Source of the DNA: Acrasis kona | Taxonomy: Eukaryota > Heterolobosea > Eutetramitea > Acrasida > Acrasidae | Assembly: GCA_026419775.2 (NCBI GenBank) | Contig: JAOPGA020000962.1 | Span: 1 to 45,520, forward strand | Reading direction: 5' to 3' | Length of the DNA stretch: 45,520 bases | Shown here: one piece after another, positions 32,349-42,166 of the stretch | How positions within the stretch are numbered: position 1 is the stretch's first letter | Layout: each line of letters starts with the position of its first letter | The notes under the pieces: generated by a model | Told to the model about the DNA's origin: nothing | What the model saw: the letters and a program-made list of their open reading frames with translations, nothing else | The model's database searches: none | Position numbers and translations under genes: made by a program

Positions 32349-32744
32349 ATGACAATTCGTCTAATAGTGAACAGAAATGACAAACGAAGCAGAGATAGAA
32401 ACGAACCATATGATCATGTTAAAAAGATTAGGTGTAAGTCACACACAGCACACAAAAGTACTCAACATGTTATTGTAGTGAGTGGTGTTGGAGCGAGTAA
32501 GAATTATGATCCCAAAACTATTGATGTAAATCAACTGTTCGAGATGTTAAACAAAAATAACAAACTCCAAGGCGTTGCAGACGCGATGAAGTCGGCAGGC
32601 ATTGATGGCGAGGGATTTGTCGGATTGAAAAAGATTGATTTCGGAATTAAAAATGACATTAAAATTGATCTTAATGCCAACGTTAGAGTAATCCTACGCA
32701 ACTTTGCAAGGGAAAATTTCGGAATTGAACAATACTTGGAATAA
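32349..32744 (+). CDS. Small protein with a SAM-like domain
   Basis: The 131-aa frame has an ATG start. Residues 1-45 are basic and polar. Residues ~60-125 (IDVNQLFEMLNKNNKLQ, AMKSAGIDGEGFVGLK, DFGIKNDIKIDLNANVRVIL) match the sterile-alpha-motif layout: a short helix with conserved Leu, the IDG-x2-(F/L)-x2-L turn, then a Gly-containing loop before a long last helix. SAM domains mediate protein or RNA interactions. Here the usual N-terminal Trp is missing. It sits among transposon remnants and may itself be a fragment of a larger gene, such as a kinase with a SAM domain. Confidence 0.5.
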   Translation: MTIRLIVNRNDKRSRDRNEPYDHVKKIRCKSHTAHKSTQHVIVVSGVGASKNYDPKTIDVNQLFEMLNKNNKLQGVADAMKSAGIDGEGFVGLKKIDFGIKNDIKIDLNANVRVILRNFARENFGIEQYLE

Positions 32745-33075
32745 AAGATGTTGGGATATAAAATAAGTTTATTGTTATCTCTGATTACAGAATTAACGTC
32801 TTTATTTCCAGTACTCTCAGAATCAACAACCAGCGTCCCACCAGTGACTATAACCTGGTGGATATGTCCAACAATCTGTTGGATGTTCTTTTCTTAACTT
32901 GTTTCCATGAGTTTCTCATACTTCTTGCTAGTTTCTCCTCAAAATCTAGAGTGCATTTTTTCAAACATTTTCGCACTTCTTGGTCAAGTGCTTTGTTAAG
33001 ATATTTGTAAGTCCCTTCTGCTAATTTAATGAGACCTTCAATGGAGCTAGTGCTACCATCTATATTGATCTTCTG
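32745..33075 (-). other. Decayed coding-like segment downstream of the piggyBac remnant
   Basis: No intact gene is present. The minus strand holds a frame with protein-like composition (for example GLIKLAEGTYKYLNKALDQE and CLKKCTLDFEEKLARS) separated from the transposase remnant by a stop. It may be the tail of the transposon's ORF or an unrelated gene fragment. Confidence 0.35.
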
Positions 33076-34533
33076 TTAAAGTTTGACAATAATCTCCGTT
33101 GCCCTCAATAATCTCTGTTCGTTGTGTTTGATTCTGATTTGTTTTAGAACCCTAATGGTCTTACGTAAAGTATGGAGATCTTTTGATTTTTCGGACGTAC
33201 ATTTGTCAATGGGAGTTGAATGTTGTATAAATCTTGTATTGTATCCGCTGCTATTCTCCTCCATGCAATTTTTAATTGTCTTCTGGATCTGCCCCAAGTC
33301 GGGATTATCAATGTTGTTTAGACGAATGGACGTTTCACGGTCAGTTACAATAGACATTGTATCTGTATCTTGAGTTGATTTAGAACCTTTATAAAGCCAG
33401 AAGTTATAAACATAACCAAGCTTGTCTGCAAGAGCAAAGAACTTGAGTCCATACTTTATTGGTTTGAGAGGCATGAACATTCTAAATATACATTGACCAG
33501 TGAATTTTGCCATCATTTCATCTACACTGACAACATTGAATGGCTTCCAATACTTTTGGAATTGAGAATCGATTGAACAAGCATCCACTGCTCTTTGGAC
33601 ATCAGGTTCTTGATATTTTTGTTCCCATAAGTTACACCCTTTGGATCAGGTATCTCCCAGTACTGTTTGTGATTGGAGAATGGCTGTATTCCCATAACCA
33701 TCACACATGCTATGTAACACCAAAACATCTTTACAGTTACAATAGTAAGGGGTGTGTAGTCCTCTGGTAACTTTTCTCTCCACTGGTTGAATGTTGTATA
33801 CTGGACTCTCTTGTTATACAAATCAGGATCTTCATCTCCAGCTGTTCTTCCATGATTGTCTTGATCTTGAATTCCATAATTTTCAAGATCTGCCTCTTGC
33901 TCCTCTTCAAGCTGTTCTTGTTCTTGTTCTTGCTGTGCTTGTTGTGCTCTCTGTTCAGAAGTCAACTCAATATTCATTGGGATTTTGAACATTGTGATTT
34001 TTCTTGGTTTTTTGAACTTTCCTTCTTTCCTCAACAAAGTTTGCATTTCTCTAAACTGTCTTCTCTCCCTCTTGACAACAGCATCAGATTGGTAAGCAGC
34101 ATACAAATTGGATTCTTTTATAAAATGATTCACAATTTCATCATTCAAGTACAACTTCAGATAATCTAAAGCTTTTCTACAACCAATGAATAATGCAACG
34201 ATGTTCCTATTGATCTCATTGACGTTCTTGTCTATTAATGTTGTAAGTTCAACGTAAGACTCGTCTATATAACTCGTTATCATGTGCATCATCATCCAAT
34301 AGGCCAAACAACTCCATTGACGGTACGTCATTATGAATAGGCAAATCAATCTTATTGAAACTCCCAATACACCTTTGCGATTCAGTTTGGGTGGACCTTT
34401 GCTGAAATGTTCCTCAACGTACTCCTTTAAAATAGAATCAATGTATGTCTGTGGCTCAAGGCTGAGTTTTTCGTCATCTGAAATTAAGTTTTTATTGATA
34501 GTTCTTTTGGACTTAGCATCGGGCGTCGCTCAT
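33076..34533 (-). pseudogene. Broken piggyBac-type (DDE_Tnp_1_7) transposase
   Basis: Two overlapping minus frames belong together. The upstream one (about 34510-33522) carries a charged, Gln-rich region and then YTPLTIVTVKMFWCYIACVM and PFSNHKQYWEIPDPKG, matching the N-terminal part of the piggyBac catalytic domain. A +1-type shift near 33588 leads to the second frame with VSVDEMMAKFTGQ and MPLKPIKYGLKFFALADKLG, the hallmark VDEMM-x2-F-x-G and KP-x2-G-x-K blocks that hold the first catalytic Asp. After GYVYNFWLYKG the similarity ends, so the later catalytic Asp residues are missing. The ATG at 34533 is itself followed by a frame slip. No TTAA-flanked ends were found. It is an inactive remnant. 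Confidence 0.75.
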
Positions 34534-34567
34534 GAGGCTTTTTGACATGCTCGTTTTTACAATAAAG

Positions 34568-36985
34568 TCAACTGGTCATCCACCAACCCATCAGCCAGAC
34601 ATCAAGGGGTTGCCATTGTTGTTCACAGACGTATAGCCGACAAAATTGTACCGCACCATGCGCCGACCAAAGTTTTCGGAAGATGCCTAATGATAACGGT
34701 AACACTTAACGGAAAAGAGTTCTCGGTTACCAACCTATACCTGCCAGCGGGAAGTAGCCACAGCGACAATATTATTTCACTCCAATTACTTAGCGATATT
34801 GAATTATACCTTCAAGCTGCTGTACGCAGAAAAGCAGAAATAATTTTAGGTGGTGATTTCAACTGCAGACTATTTGACGAATACAATCATCATAAGAGCA
34901 GGAAAGATATCCTTAACTCATGGCTAAATTTCACTTTAAATACCTACAGAACTCAACCCCCACATGGACAAATTCACAAGGACATGAATCCATTATCGAT
35001 TTTATTGCAACGTCTTTCGACGCTACCCTCACCGTTGACACTGATAATGCCTCAAATCTAGATACAGACCACCATACCATACTCACAAAATTTGACGCAG
35101 TTATACCCACTCCATTTAATAGACCAATCTTCCATATAGATGACAAGACTAAAATCAAGTTCAATGAGGTCCTGTCCTCTTCCGTTTTTGATGGCTCCAT
35201 AGACAACTTATCGGAAAATTTAATTAATGCTGCTGGAGCATCTTTCAAAAAATCCAAAGCTGGTACTGGTGTTAGATTCCGAAACAAAAAAGTACACGAA
35301 ATTAACGCATTAATCAAGGAGCTAGTCTCAACGCGACGTAAAATCAACAGGGGTATTATCAACGCTTCTGATCATACCAATCAACTCTACATTGATTTAG
35401 AGAATGAACTTGATGTAGTTAAGAATCGTATCAAGACTCTTCAAAAAGAAAAGTGGGGCCAACAACTATCTATGAAAATGGAATCAGCAGAAGCATGGCA
35501 TAGAGAAATCAAAAAAGGTGGAAGCAGATTAATTTACAAAGCCACATTACCTAGGTCGCCACATAAATCTATTTCTNAATTTCGTAGATCAGATGATACC
35601 ATTGCAACCGATCCCCAAGAAGTCCTTGACAGCATACATAAACAGTTTTCGGACAGATTCGCCAAAAAACCGTTAAACGGGCTTCCAGAGAGAATACAAA
35701 ACATACTATCCTCTAAAGTCATCAAATGAGATCATGGCGACGATGTAAATCTATCAAAACCAATCTCGATTAAAGAGCTCAAATCTGTCATAAAGAACAT
35801 GAAAAATACCGCAGCGGGCCTAGACGGCATGTCAAGCAAGATCCTGAAAGTTATAGATGATAAAAATCTAAATCATTTGATGGCAGCGATCAACAATTTT
35901 TTCACAAATCAAAATGATATTGCCAAATCTTGCAAAAACGGTTTTGTAACACTTATCCCAAAAAAGGGCAGCAAGGACGATGCGAATCCCAAATCATTTA
36001 GACCAATAACTATCCTCCCAGTGTTATACAGACTCGTTATGAACGTGATCAATGGACGTATTCAATTTGTGTCACAAAAATACAAAGTGATTGCATCACA
36101 CTAACGTGGCTTTCGTAAAAAAGCGAGATGTGCGGATCTGGCCCACAAAATACAATCTATCCTCAACAACGCTAGAAGAAATATGGTGCGCTTATCGATT
36201 TCGAAGATGTATACCCTAGTGTTGACCACAATATATTGTTTGAAATACTCAGATACCTAGGTTTCCCTGAGGACTTCATTAGTATCCTTCAAAGACTATA
36301 CGCTAATCAAAAAATCCAAGTACTCACTGCTCATGAGCTAACAGATTATACAGATTTTAAAAAGGGTGCCCCAAGGTGATCCACTTTCGCCAATAGCATT
36401 TAATTTATTCGCAGAGCTTCTAAATAGAGTAATAGAATATGAAGATGTATCAAACGAACAACCAAGGGGATATCTTTTCCATGACTCTCGACGTGCGTTA
36501 TATAGTTATGCAGATGACACGGTTCTAGTAGCAAACTCCTTTGATGATATAAAATCCCTAATGAATTCAACAGATTATGTGTAAGAGTATGTATTGGGAT
36601 GAAACTGAACATATCTAAGACCAAAATCTTCAAATATACATGGCACAAAAATAAATTAAATGTGCATCCTGATCTGGATGAAGAAATCTTGATTGACGGC
36701 TCCCCCATCAAGTTCACACTTTCCGATGATTTCGAATACTTGGGTTTTATGCTATCATATAGCAATAGATTTGTAGCGAATACAAACAAAACCACACATA
36801 AAGCAGTAGAGAAAATCGACGTTCTTAACATATACTTTTAACCTGGCCCACCAAAACCTACACACCTTGCCTGTAAGGGAAATCTATGCCAGTTTTATTT
36901 TGAACACATGCAAGCCTTTCATCACTACTTTTAACCTGGCTCACCAAAATCTTCACACCTTGTCATTAAGGGGAAATCTATGCAA
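34568..36985 (+). mobile_element. Degenerate non-LTR retrotransposon (LINE) with AP-endonuclease and reverse transcriptase
   Basis: Consecutive plus-strand fragments give an endonuclease domain (GVAIVVHRRIADKI, LGGDFNC, then DTDHHTI near 35065) and a reverse transcriptase (NTAAGLDGMSSKILK, GFVTLIPKKGS, SFRPITILPVLYRLV, ALIDFEDVYPSVDHN, PQGDPLSPIAFN, SYADDTVLVANS with the catalytic YADD, and SKTKIFKY). A C-terminal HQNLHTLPVREIYASFI-type segment follows. Frame shifts (near 34925, 36190 and 36370) and stops (35727, 36103, 36582) show it is dead. The 5' part is missing, and the element abuts the start of the piggyBac remnant. One undetermined base (n) lies at 35577. Confidence 0.85.
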
Positions 36986-36987
36986 TT
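36836..36987 (+). repeat. Partial tandem duplication, 92-bp offset, in the LINE 3' part
   Basis: The segment beginning ACTTTTAACCTGGC at 36836 recurs at 36928 and remains similar for about 60 bp, including CACACCTTG and AAATCTATGC. It duplicates part of the LINE C-terminal coding sequence. It probably arose by slippage after the element died. Confidence 0.7.
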
Positions 36988-37194
36988 TTTTCACCTCTAT
37001 AAACCATCATTAAGGACTTTACTCAAGCCAAAATGCCAAGAATCTGCAATCTAGCCTGCATTCTGTTTTTGAATGGGAGAATACAGCATCTCTCCTAAAG
37101 ACTTTTATCCATTACTGTAGTGTAACATGATGAAGAAAACAAGAAATCAAATTCACTACAATTAACAATTTATTAACCAATGTTTTCACTTTTC

Positions 37195-37239
37195 TTGTGC
37201 GACGTTGTTATTCGAATTGTACAACGTCGAATCGCACAA
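37195..37239. repeat. Imperfect stem-loop (8+6 bp)
   Basis: TTGTGCGA (37195-37202) pairs with TCGCACAA (37232-37239), and CGTTGT (37203-37208) pairs with ACAACG (37221-37226), with a 5-nt bulge on one side and a 12-nt loop. More short CGTACAA repeats follow to 37265. It could be the end of a small inverted-repeat element downstream of the LINE. Confidence 0.5.
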
Positions 37240-37317
37240 CGTCAAATCGTACGAATCGTACAACAAGTTCATTATTGTAAATTGACATAACCAATAAAAG
37301 CCTCCTTTCCTTTACGA

Positions 37318-37636
37318 AACTAGGGTTACTTTCATCAAAGAGCTCGGGGCTATTGAAAAACCTAATCTGTGACATGTCATGTTAAAATCAAATAATTATA
37401 TTCATGTCAATCCATTTTAGTTAGAACCGTTCCGCGTCTTAGGATAACCTCTCAAATACAACAGAAGTTACATTACGCATCTAAACAACAAAGAACAACC
37501 ACAATGCATTAATTAATTATCATACATTTTATTTGTAAAAGAAGTACTTCAGTGCCCGATTTCATCAAGATCCCGATCAGATCTCGTCAACATCCCGGAC
37601 AGCTATCCATTTAGAGCTACAATTCCAGATTAAGCT
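37318..37636 (+). repeat. Direct repeat copy A upstream of the coiled-coil membrane protein gene
   Basis: Two blocks (37318-37441 and 37551-37636) closely match 40449-40566 and 40578-40660. Landmarks are AACTAGGGTTACTTTCATCA, GACATGTCATGTTAAAATCA, ACCGTTCCGC and CCCGATCAGATCTCG. Copy A has an extra ~110 bp between the blocks and a 7-bp insertion (CGGGGCT region). It ends close to the 5' end of the next gene, as does copy B, so it may be a shared promoter/5' UTR or a solo LTR-like element. Confidence 0.8.
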
Positions 37637-37776
37637 ATTAGAACTTTCAAGATGTAGAAGATGAAGAAGGTAACCTTTTTATTGTCCGTTTCGAAGATTG
37701 TATATCTTTGTCAAGTCGTTCTGAAGATATTACCATTTACGTAGAAAAAAACAACGAAAAGGTTTTTCAAGAAGCA

Positions 37777-39797
37777 ATGAATCAAGAACCATCTGACATA
37801 GAACCACAAGAGGAAGCCACTCTACCTACTTCTCATGAAATTGAAATGGAATCTGCAGAAGATACCAAGATTTCTGAAGAAGAGATCGAATCATCACCCA
37901 ATGAAGTAACATTGAAGCAGAACGAAGTTCAAAATGATTCTTCTGTACATGTTCCTAGTGTAGCAGAGAATAGTTCGGAACCTCTCTGTTCTCAGCCTGA
38001 ACAATCCATCAAGACTGAAGAAGATTGCGCCGCTCCTCAAATCGAAGTCTCAAGTGAGGCAATCAGTAACCATGAACTTGACGAATCAACCGATGTCATC
38101 GCAAGTGATTCTCCTAAAGAGAAGATTCTAGAGCCAATCGAATCCGTTCCATCTTTGCAAAAAAATAATTTAAACATGACCTCTCATGTAGTGACAGCTA
38201 AGCCCGATGATATTCAATTGAACGCTGTCGTCCAAGAACTTGTAAACATCAAGGAATCTGTTGGTACTCATGCAAACAAAAGCGAAGAAGCAACCAGCAC
38301 TTTGTTACAAAAATTGAAAGCAAACAAAGACGGAGTTGATGAAGTCAAGCTCGACATATCACAATTCAGAGAAGCACAGTTGTCTCACACTCAAACAATC
38401 GACAACGTCACAAAAGTAGTTCAAAAGGTTGCGAACAATCTCGAAAAGTATCTCAACCAATCCACCAGTGCGAATGAATCCACCAACGGTAAAATCGAGA
38501 AAATCAAAACCGAACTAAACTCCAAAATCATCTCTGCGTGCAAAGACATTAAACAAAATCAAAACAACCACGAACTATCCCGAAAACAAGAGCAAGAAAA
38601 AGCCTCAAAGAAGAAGAATGAATTTACCGAAAAACAGTTCCAAGAATTACGTAAAAATCAAACCACCTTGACTACAGAATTGAAAACACATCAACAAGAA
38701 GGATTCAAAAATTTTATCGAAGCTCAATCGAAAATCACTGGTGAAATCAAAGAACTATCTGAACGCGTCAAGTTATCCAGTGAATACACGACTTCAATGG
38801 TGGACAGCAATAAGAGTTCAAAAGTATGGAACATTTTACTCATAGTGCTGTTAATCATCTCTATTGCAGCATCAGCATTCCATTTTATGCATGCAAATAA
38901 AATCCATCAAAGTACACCCATTGCATCCTGTCCCAAATGCACCACGTGCCCAGATCCCATCAAATGCCTTCCATGTACGAAATGTATTGACTGCGTAGTA
39001 CCACCCGTAGAACCATGTCCAAAATGTCCATCTCATCCCCTTTGTACATCCACAGAAGGTGAGCATCGAATTATTGAAGCAGGATCAAACGGTGCATGGT
39101 TCCTACCAGGTCCATCTTCATACTATTACATCCCATTACAAGATATGCAAGATAAATTCGATTTTTTATCATCACAAATAGTACCAGATTTATTTTCCGA
39201 GTTTAGAGGTGTTTCTGCAACAAGAAACAACGCAACTGGACTTACTGGTGTGATTGTTAAGCTTGTTTTCAAACATGTAAAAGACCAAATAAATACTATT
39301 GTTGAATATTTTGAACAAGGACAAGAATTACTTGCAGAATTGAGTGATTCTGAACCATTGAGTAATGATGAAAAAATAAAAGCGAGAGATCAGGTATATA
39401 AAATGCTTGTAAAGAGGTTTTTGGAGTAGGGATAATGAAATTAGTTTTGGTGATTCAAGATTAGGTTACTAAAGTATATCATGTGGCTGAATTGATTGCT
39501 GCGGTAAATCAAGTTGTTGGGTATGAGCACTCGGGTATTGCGCAGGTTGTGGAATCAAATTTGACGAAATTTTTTGAAATTGAAATTATGAGATTGAGGT
39601 GTTTGCCTAAAATTAATGGTTGGTCGTTCCCTGATTTTGGAAAAGCATTTGATAGTGCTGAACATCAAATGCATATCATGTATCAACAAGGAATTTTACA
39701 TGAACATGGTTTCGTCAAGACTGTATTGTTCCCAGGTATTTGTGATGTTAAGAAATGTTACGTGAAGCCACTGGTCGTAGTTTCTCCAAATGAGTGA
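37777..39797 (+). CDS. Coiled-coil, single-TM protein with Cys-rich stalk (probable type II membrane protein)
   Basis: The first in-frame ATG is 37777. The frame is open back to 37642 without an ATG, so an upstream exon spliced near there is possible. Exon 1 ends at a GT donor, either CAG|GTATAT (39394) or CTT|GTAAAG (39409). Both keep phase 0 with the acceptor at 39464, and exon 2 ends at 39797; about 649 aa. The N-terminal ~345 residues are acidic, Glu/Ser-rich and then heptad-like coiled coil. One TM span follows (WNILLIVLLIISIAASAF, coded near 38827-38880). After it comes a Cys-pair stalk (CPKCTTCPDPIKC, CTKCIDC, PCPKCP) and a globular C-terminal part with FPDFGKAFDSAEHQM in exon 2. No family is recognised. 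The Cys-pair stalk probably lies outside the cytosol. Confidence 0.6.
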
Positions 39798-40448
39798 AAT
39801 GTTGTTTCATCAATGTGCAATGATGCCAAGTAATAAATGGTCTTACGAAAATATTGACGATTTGCATGGTTTGTGTCCATCCTACAATCCCAAGACAACC
39901 ATAATTGTAGCGGAAGGGATAGGATATCCAGATCGATCCCATCCCTAAGGTGCTCTAGTTTATGAATCGTAGAGAAGCAGAGAAAAGAAATGAACGAATT
40001 GTTGTTCACGAAGGGATAATTGTCTTAACTTCTTTGTGCTCTCAGGGCATTGGAGCACTTTTACAACGAAATAAAGCATCAAACAGAGGTCGCTGCATGA
40101 TCCAAAATACGAGTTATAGAGTAGTGAAGCAATAGATAAATTCAAAAAAGGGTAGTTTTAGGAGTGCATGTATATAAGGTATACGCAAAGATGAAAATCG
40201 GTCAAAGATGGTAACTTTTTTCACTCCAAGTTGGAATGTAGTTTAATAAAGTACAAATGTTATTGGACTGTAAATGATAATGATAGACGTAGTCATCAAA
40301 TAGCGCACTTTGTAAATTATCTAAGCTGTGGATGAAGAACCATCCAAGCAGCGTGCTCTGTTATCTTGTGTTCGTGGCCAATTTTGTAAAATTTTATTGG
40401 CCTCCCGAATCGTTCGATAGTTATGTGGAACGATTATTCAAAACAGGC
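39798..40448. other. Intergenic region, no feature identified
   Basis: Only short overlapping frames are seen. It separates the coiled-coil protein gene from the second copy of the direct repeat. Confidence 0.5.
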
Positions 40449-40660
40449 AACTAGGGTTACTTTCATCAAAGAGCTATTGAGAAACCCTAATCTGTGACAT
40501 GTCATGTTAAAATCAAATAATTATGTTCATGTCAATCCATTTTAGTTAGAACCGTTCCGCTGCTTAAGGACTTGAGTGTCCGATTTCATCAATATCCCGA
40601 TCAGATCTCGTCAACATCCCGGACAGCTATCCATTTAGAGCTACAATTCCAGATTAAGCT
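40449..40660 (+). repeat. Direct repeat copy B upstream of the MORN protein gene
   Basis: This is the more compact copy of the repeat at 37318-37636: the two homologous blocks are almost contiguous here. It ends about 75 bp before the ATG of the MORN gene. Copies A and B are about 3.1 kb apart in the same orientation and differ by only scattered substitutions, so duplication is fairly recent. Confidence 0.8.
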
Positions 40661-40736
40661 AATTAACATTTTGGTTGGCTTGGGATATAATTCAAATATA
40701 TTTTGTCGTTGACTGACAGCAATTTGTTAACAAACC

Positions 40737-41960
40737 ATGACATTGAAAGCTCTGTTAATAGTGTTCGCAGCCTGCGTCTTATATTTTTCCTTCGGAACAG
40801 ACAGGACTTCAAAAGATTTCGCAACAGAGATTTCAAAGGATAATATCGTCATGCCTGAGAACAGATGGTTATCTGCTCACGGATTCAGTGTTATCTCTCC
40901 TACTGGTTTTACCTCAAGACACGATTCTTCAATTGACGACGCACAACCCAGTGACGTGCTTGTTTTGAGTTTGGAATATCAACCACAAAGATTCTACTAC
41001 TTTCCCGTCGTGTACGTGTCAGGTTACCAAAGATTTATTGTAAGAAAACGCGACTTTGTGTTTGGCAGAGATGAACGCATTCTAAGAATCAACCATCTTC
41101 GGACTCCCATCTCTCAAAACTACTACGAGTCAGTTCTAACTTTAGAACTTGCAGCACGTTTCGACAAGGATGATTTGTGGACTGTTTATCCAAAAATTCG
41201 TCAAGCTATTTCACAAGATGCCTCCGAACCACCTTCCATGCAAAAGGATATAGAGACCTGTGAGAAATTAATTTTAGAGAATCGCTATGTTGGTGACACG
41301 AAGAACGGAGTAGCACACGGATATGGAACAAAGAGAGAAAGAGGATCAAGATCCAAAAATGAGTTTCTTACTGGTGAGTACGTTGGTGAGTGGAAGAATG
41401 GTAAGAGATTCGGTGATGGAGTGCTAAAAGTAACCATATTCAATTCGGTACACAATGGTGTTTATACTGTAACTTATGATGGTTACTGGAAAGATGGTGT
41501 GTGTGATGGCCGTGGTAAATCAAGCATTCAGTTTCAACATGACCAAGAATCTGTACAAGTTAGTGGTGAAGCTTCTTATGAAGGAGAGTGGATGAATGGA
41601 TTTCCTAAAGTATTGACATTCAAACAAGAAGAACAACCTTTGTCTGGAGAAAGGTTAATGCAATTAGTTATTAAACACCTGTTGAATCCTCACGACCTAG
41701 ATTCTGGTAAAGATTTCATTTTGGATGGACTCACATTCAGCGGTGGTTACAGCGGCGGTGTGTTGAAAGTTAACGCTAGTGCTACTGGTTTCAAGTTGGA
41801 CGCAAAAGTAGTTCCAATCAGCGCTGCATTGCGCGCACAAAGAACAAAAGAGCAACAAGTTCTAGTAAAAAGTTTAATCAAACCTGAAGATATGGTCAGA
41901 ATTATGGCTACTGCAGAACCGATGGACGAAGAGGATGAAGATATGCTAATCAAAAAATAA
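40737..41960 (+). CDS. Secreted or ER-lumenal MORN-repeat protein
   Basis: A single exon encodes 407 aa. It starts MTLKALLIVFAACVLYFSFG, a convincing signal peptide. The N-terminal half (to ~residue 165) is a beta-rich domain I do not recognise (VLVLSLEYQPQRFYYFPVVY, ESVLTLELAARF). Four MORN-type repeats follow at ~185-300: YVGDTKNGVAHGYGT, YVGEWKNGKRFGDG, YDGYWKDGVCDGRG and YEGEWMNGF. The C-terminus is acidic (DEEDEDMLIKK). MORN repeats are normally cytosolic membrane or protein contacts, so a secretory signal is unusual. It lies directly downstream of direct-repeat copy B, which may supply its promoter. Confidence 0.7.
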   Translation: MTLKALLIVFAACVLYFSFGTDRTSKDFATEISKDNIVMPENRWLSAHGFSVISPTGFTSRHDSSIDDAQPSDVLVLSLEYQPQRFYYFPVVYVSGYQRFIVRKRDFVFGRDERILRINHLRTPISQNYYESVLTLELAARFDKDDLWTVYPKIRQAISQDASEPPSMQKDIETCEKLILENRYVGDTKNGVAHGYGTKRERGSRSKNEFLTGEYVGEWKNGKRFGDGVLKVTIFNSVHNGVYTVTYDGYWKDGVCDGRGKSSIQFQHDQESVQVSGEASYEGEWMNGFPKVLTFKQEEQPLSGERLMQLVIKHLLNPHDLDSGKDFILDGLTFSGGYSGGVLKVNASATGFKLDAKVVPISAALRAQRTKEQQVLVKSLIKPEDMVRIMATAEPMDEEDEDMLIKK

Positions 41961-42166
41961 ATTTTCCTTCACATTACATTGATTTGCGCTTGAGCCAACT
42001 CACATAAGCATCATGGGCCTAGAACTAGGTCCCCTGCTTGTCGTTTGTTTTTGACCATTGAAATGTAATTTGAAGAGGGAAAGTTTGTGGGTGGATGATA
42101 TTTGAACTGCACGTTGAAAATTTAATATGTCAGTTGTCCAGACAACTATTTCGAAAAATAAAGATT

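Noticed and set aside
35577-35577. Undetermined base in the LINE
   Set aside because: A single n is a sequencing ambiguity and not a biological signal.
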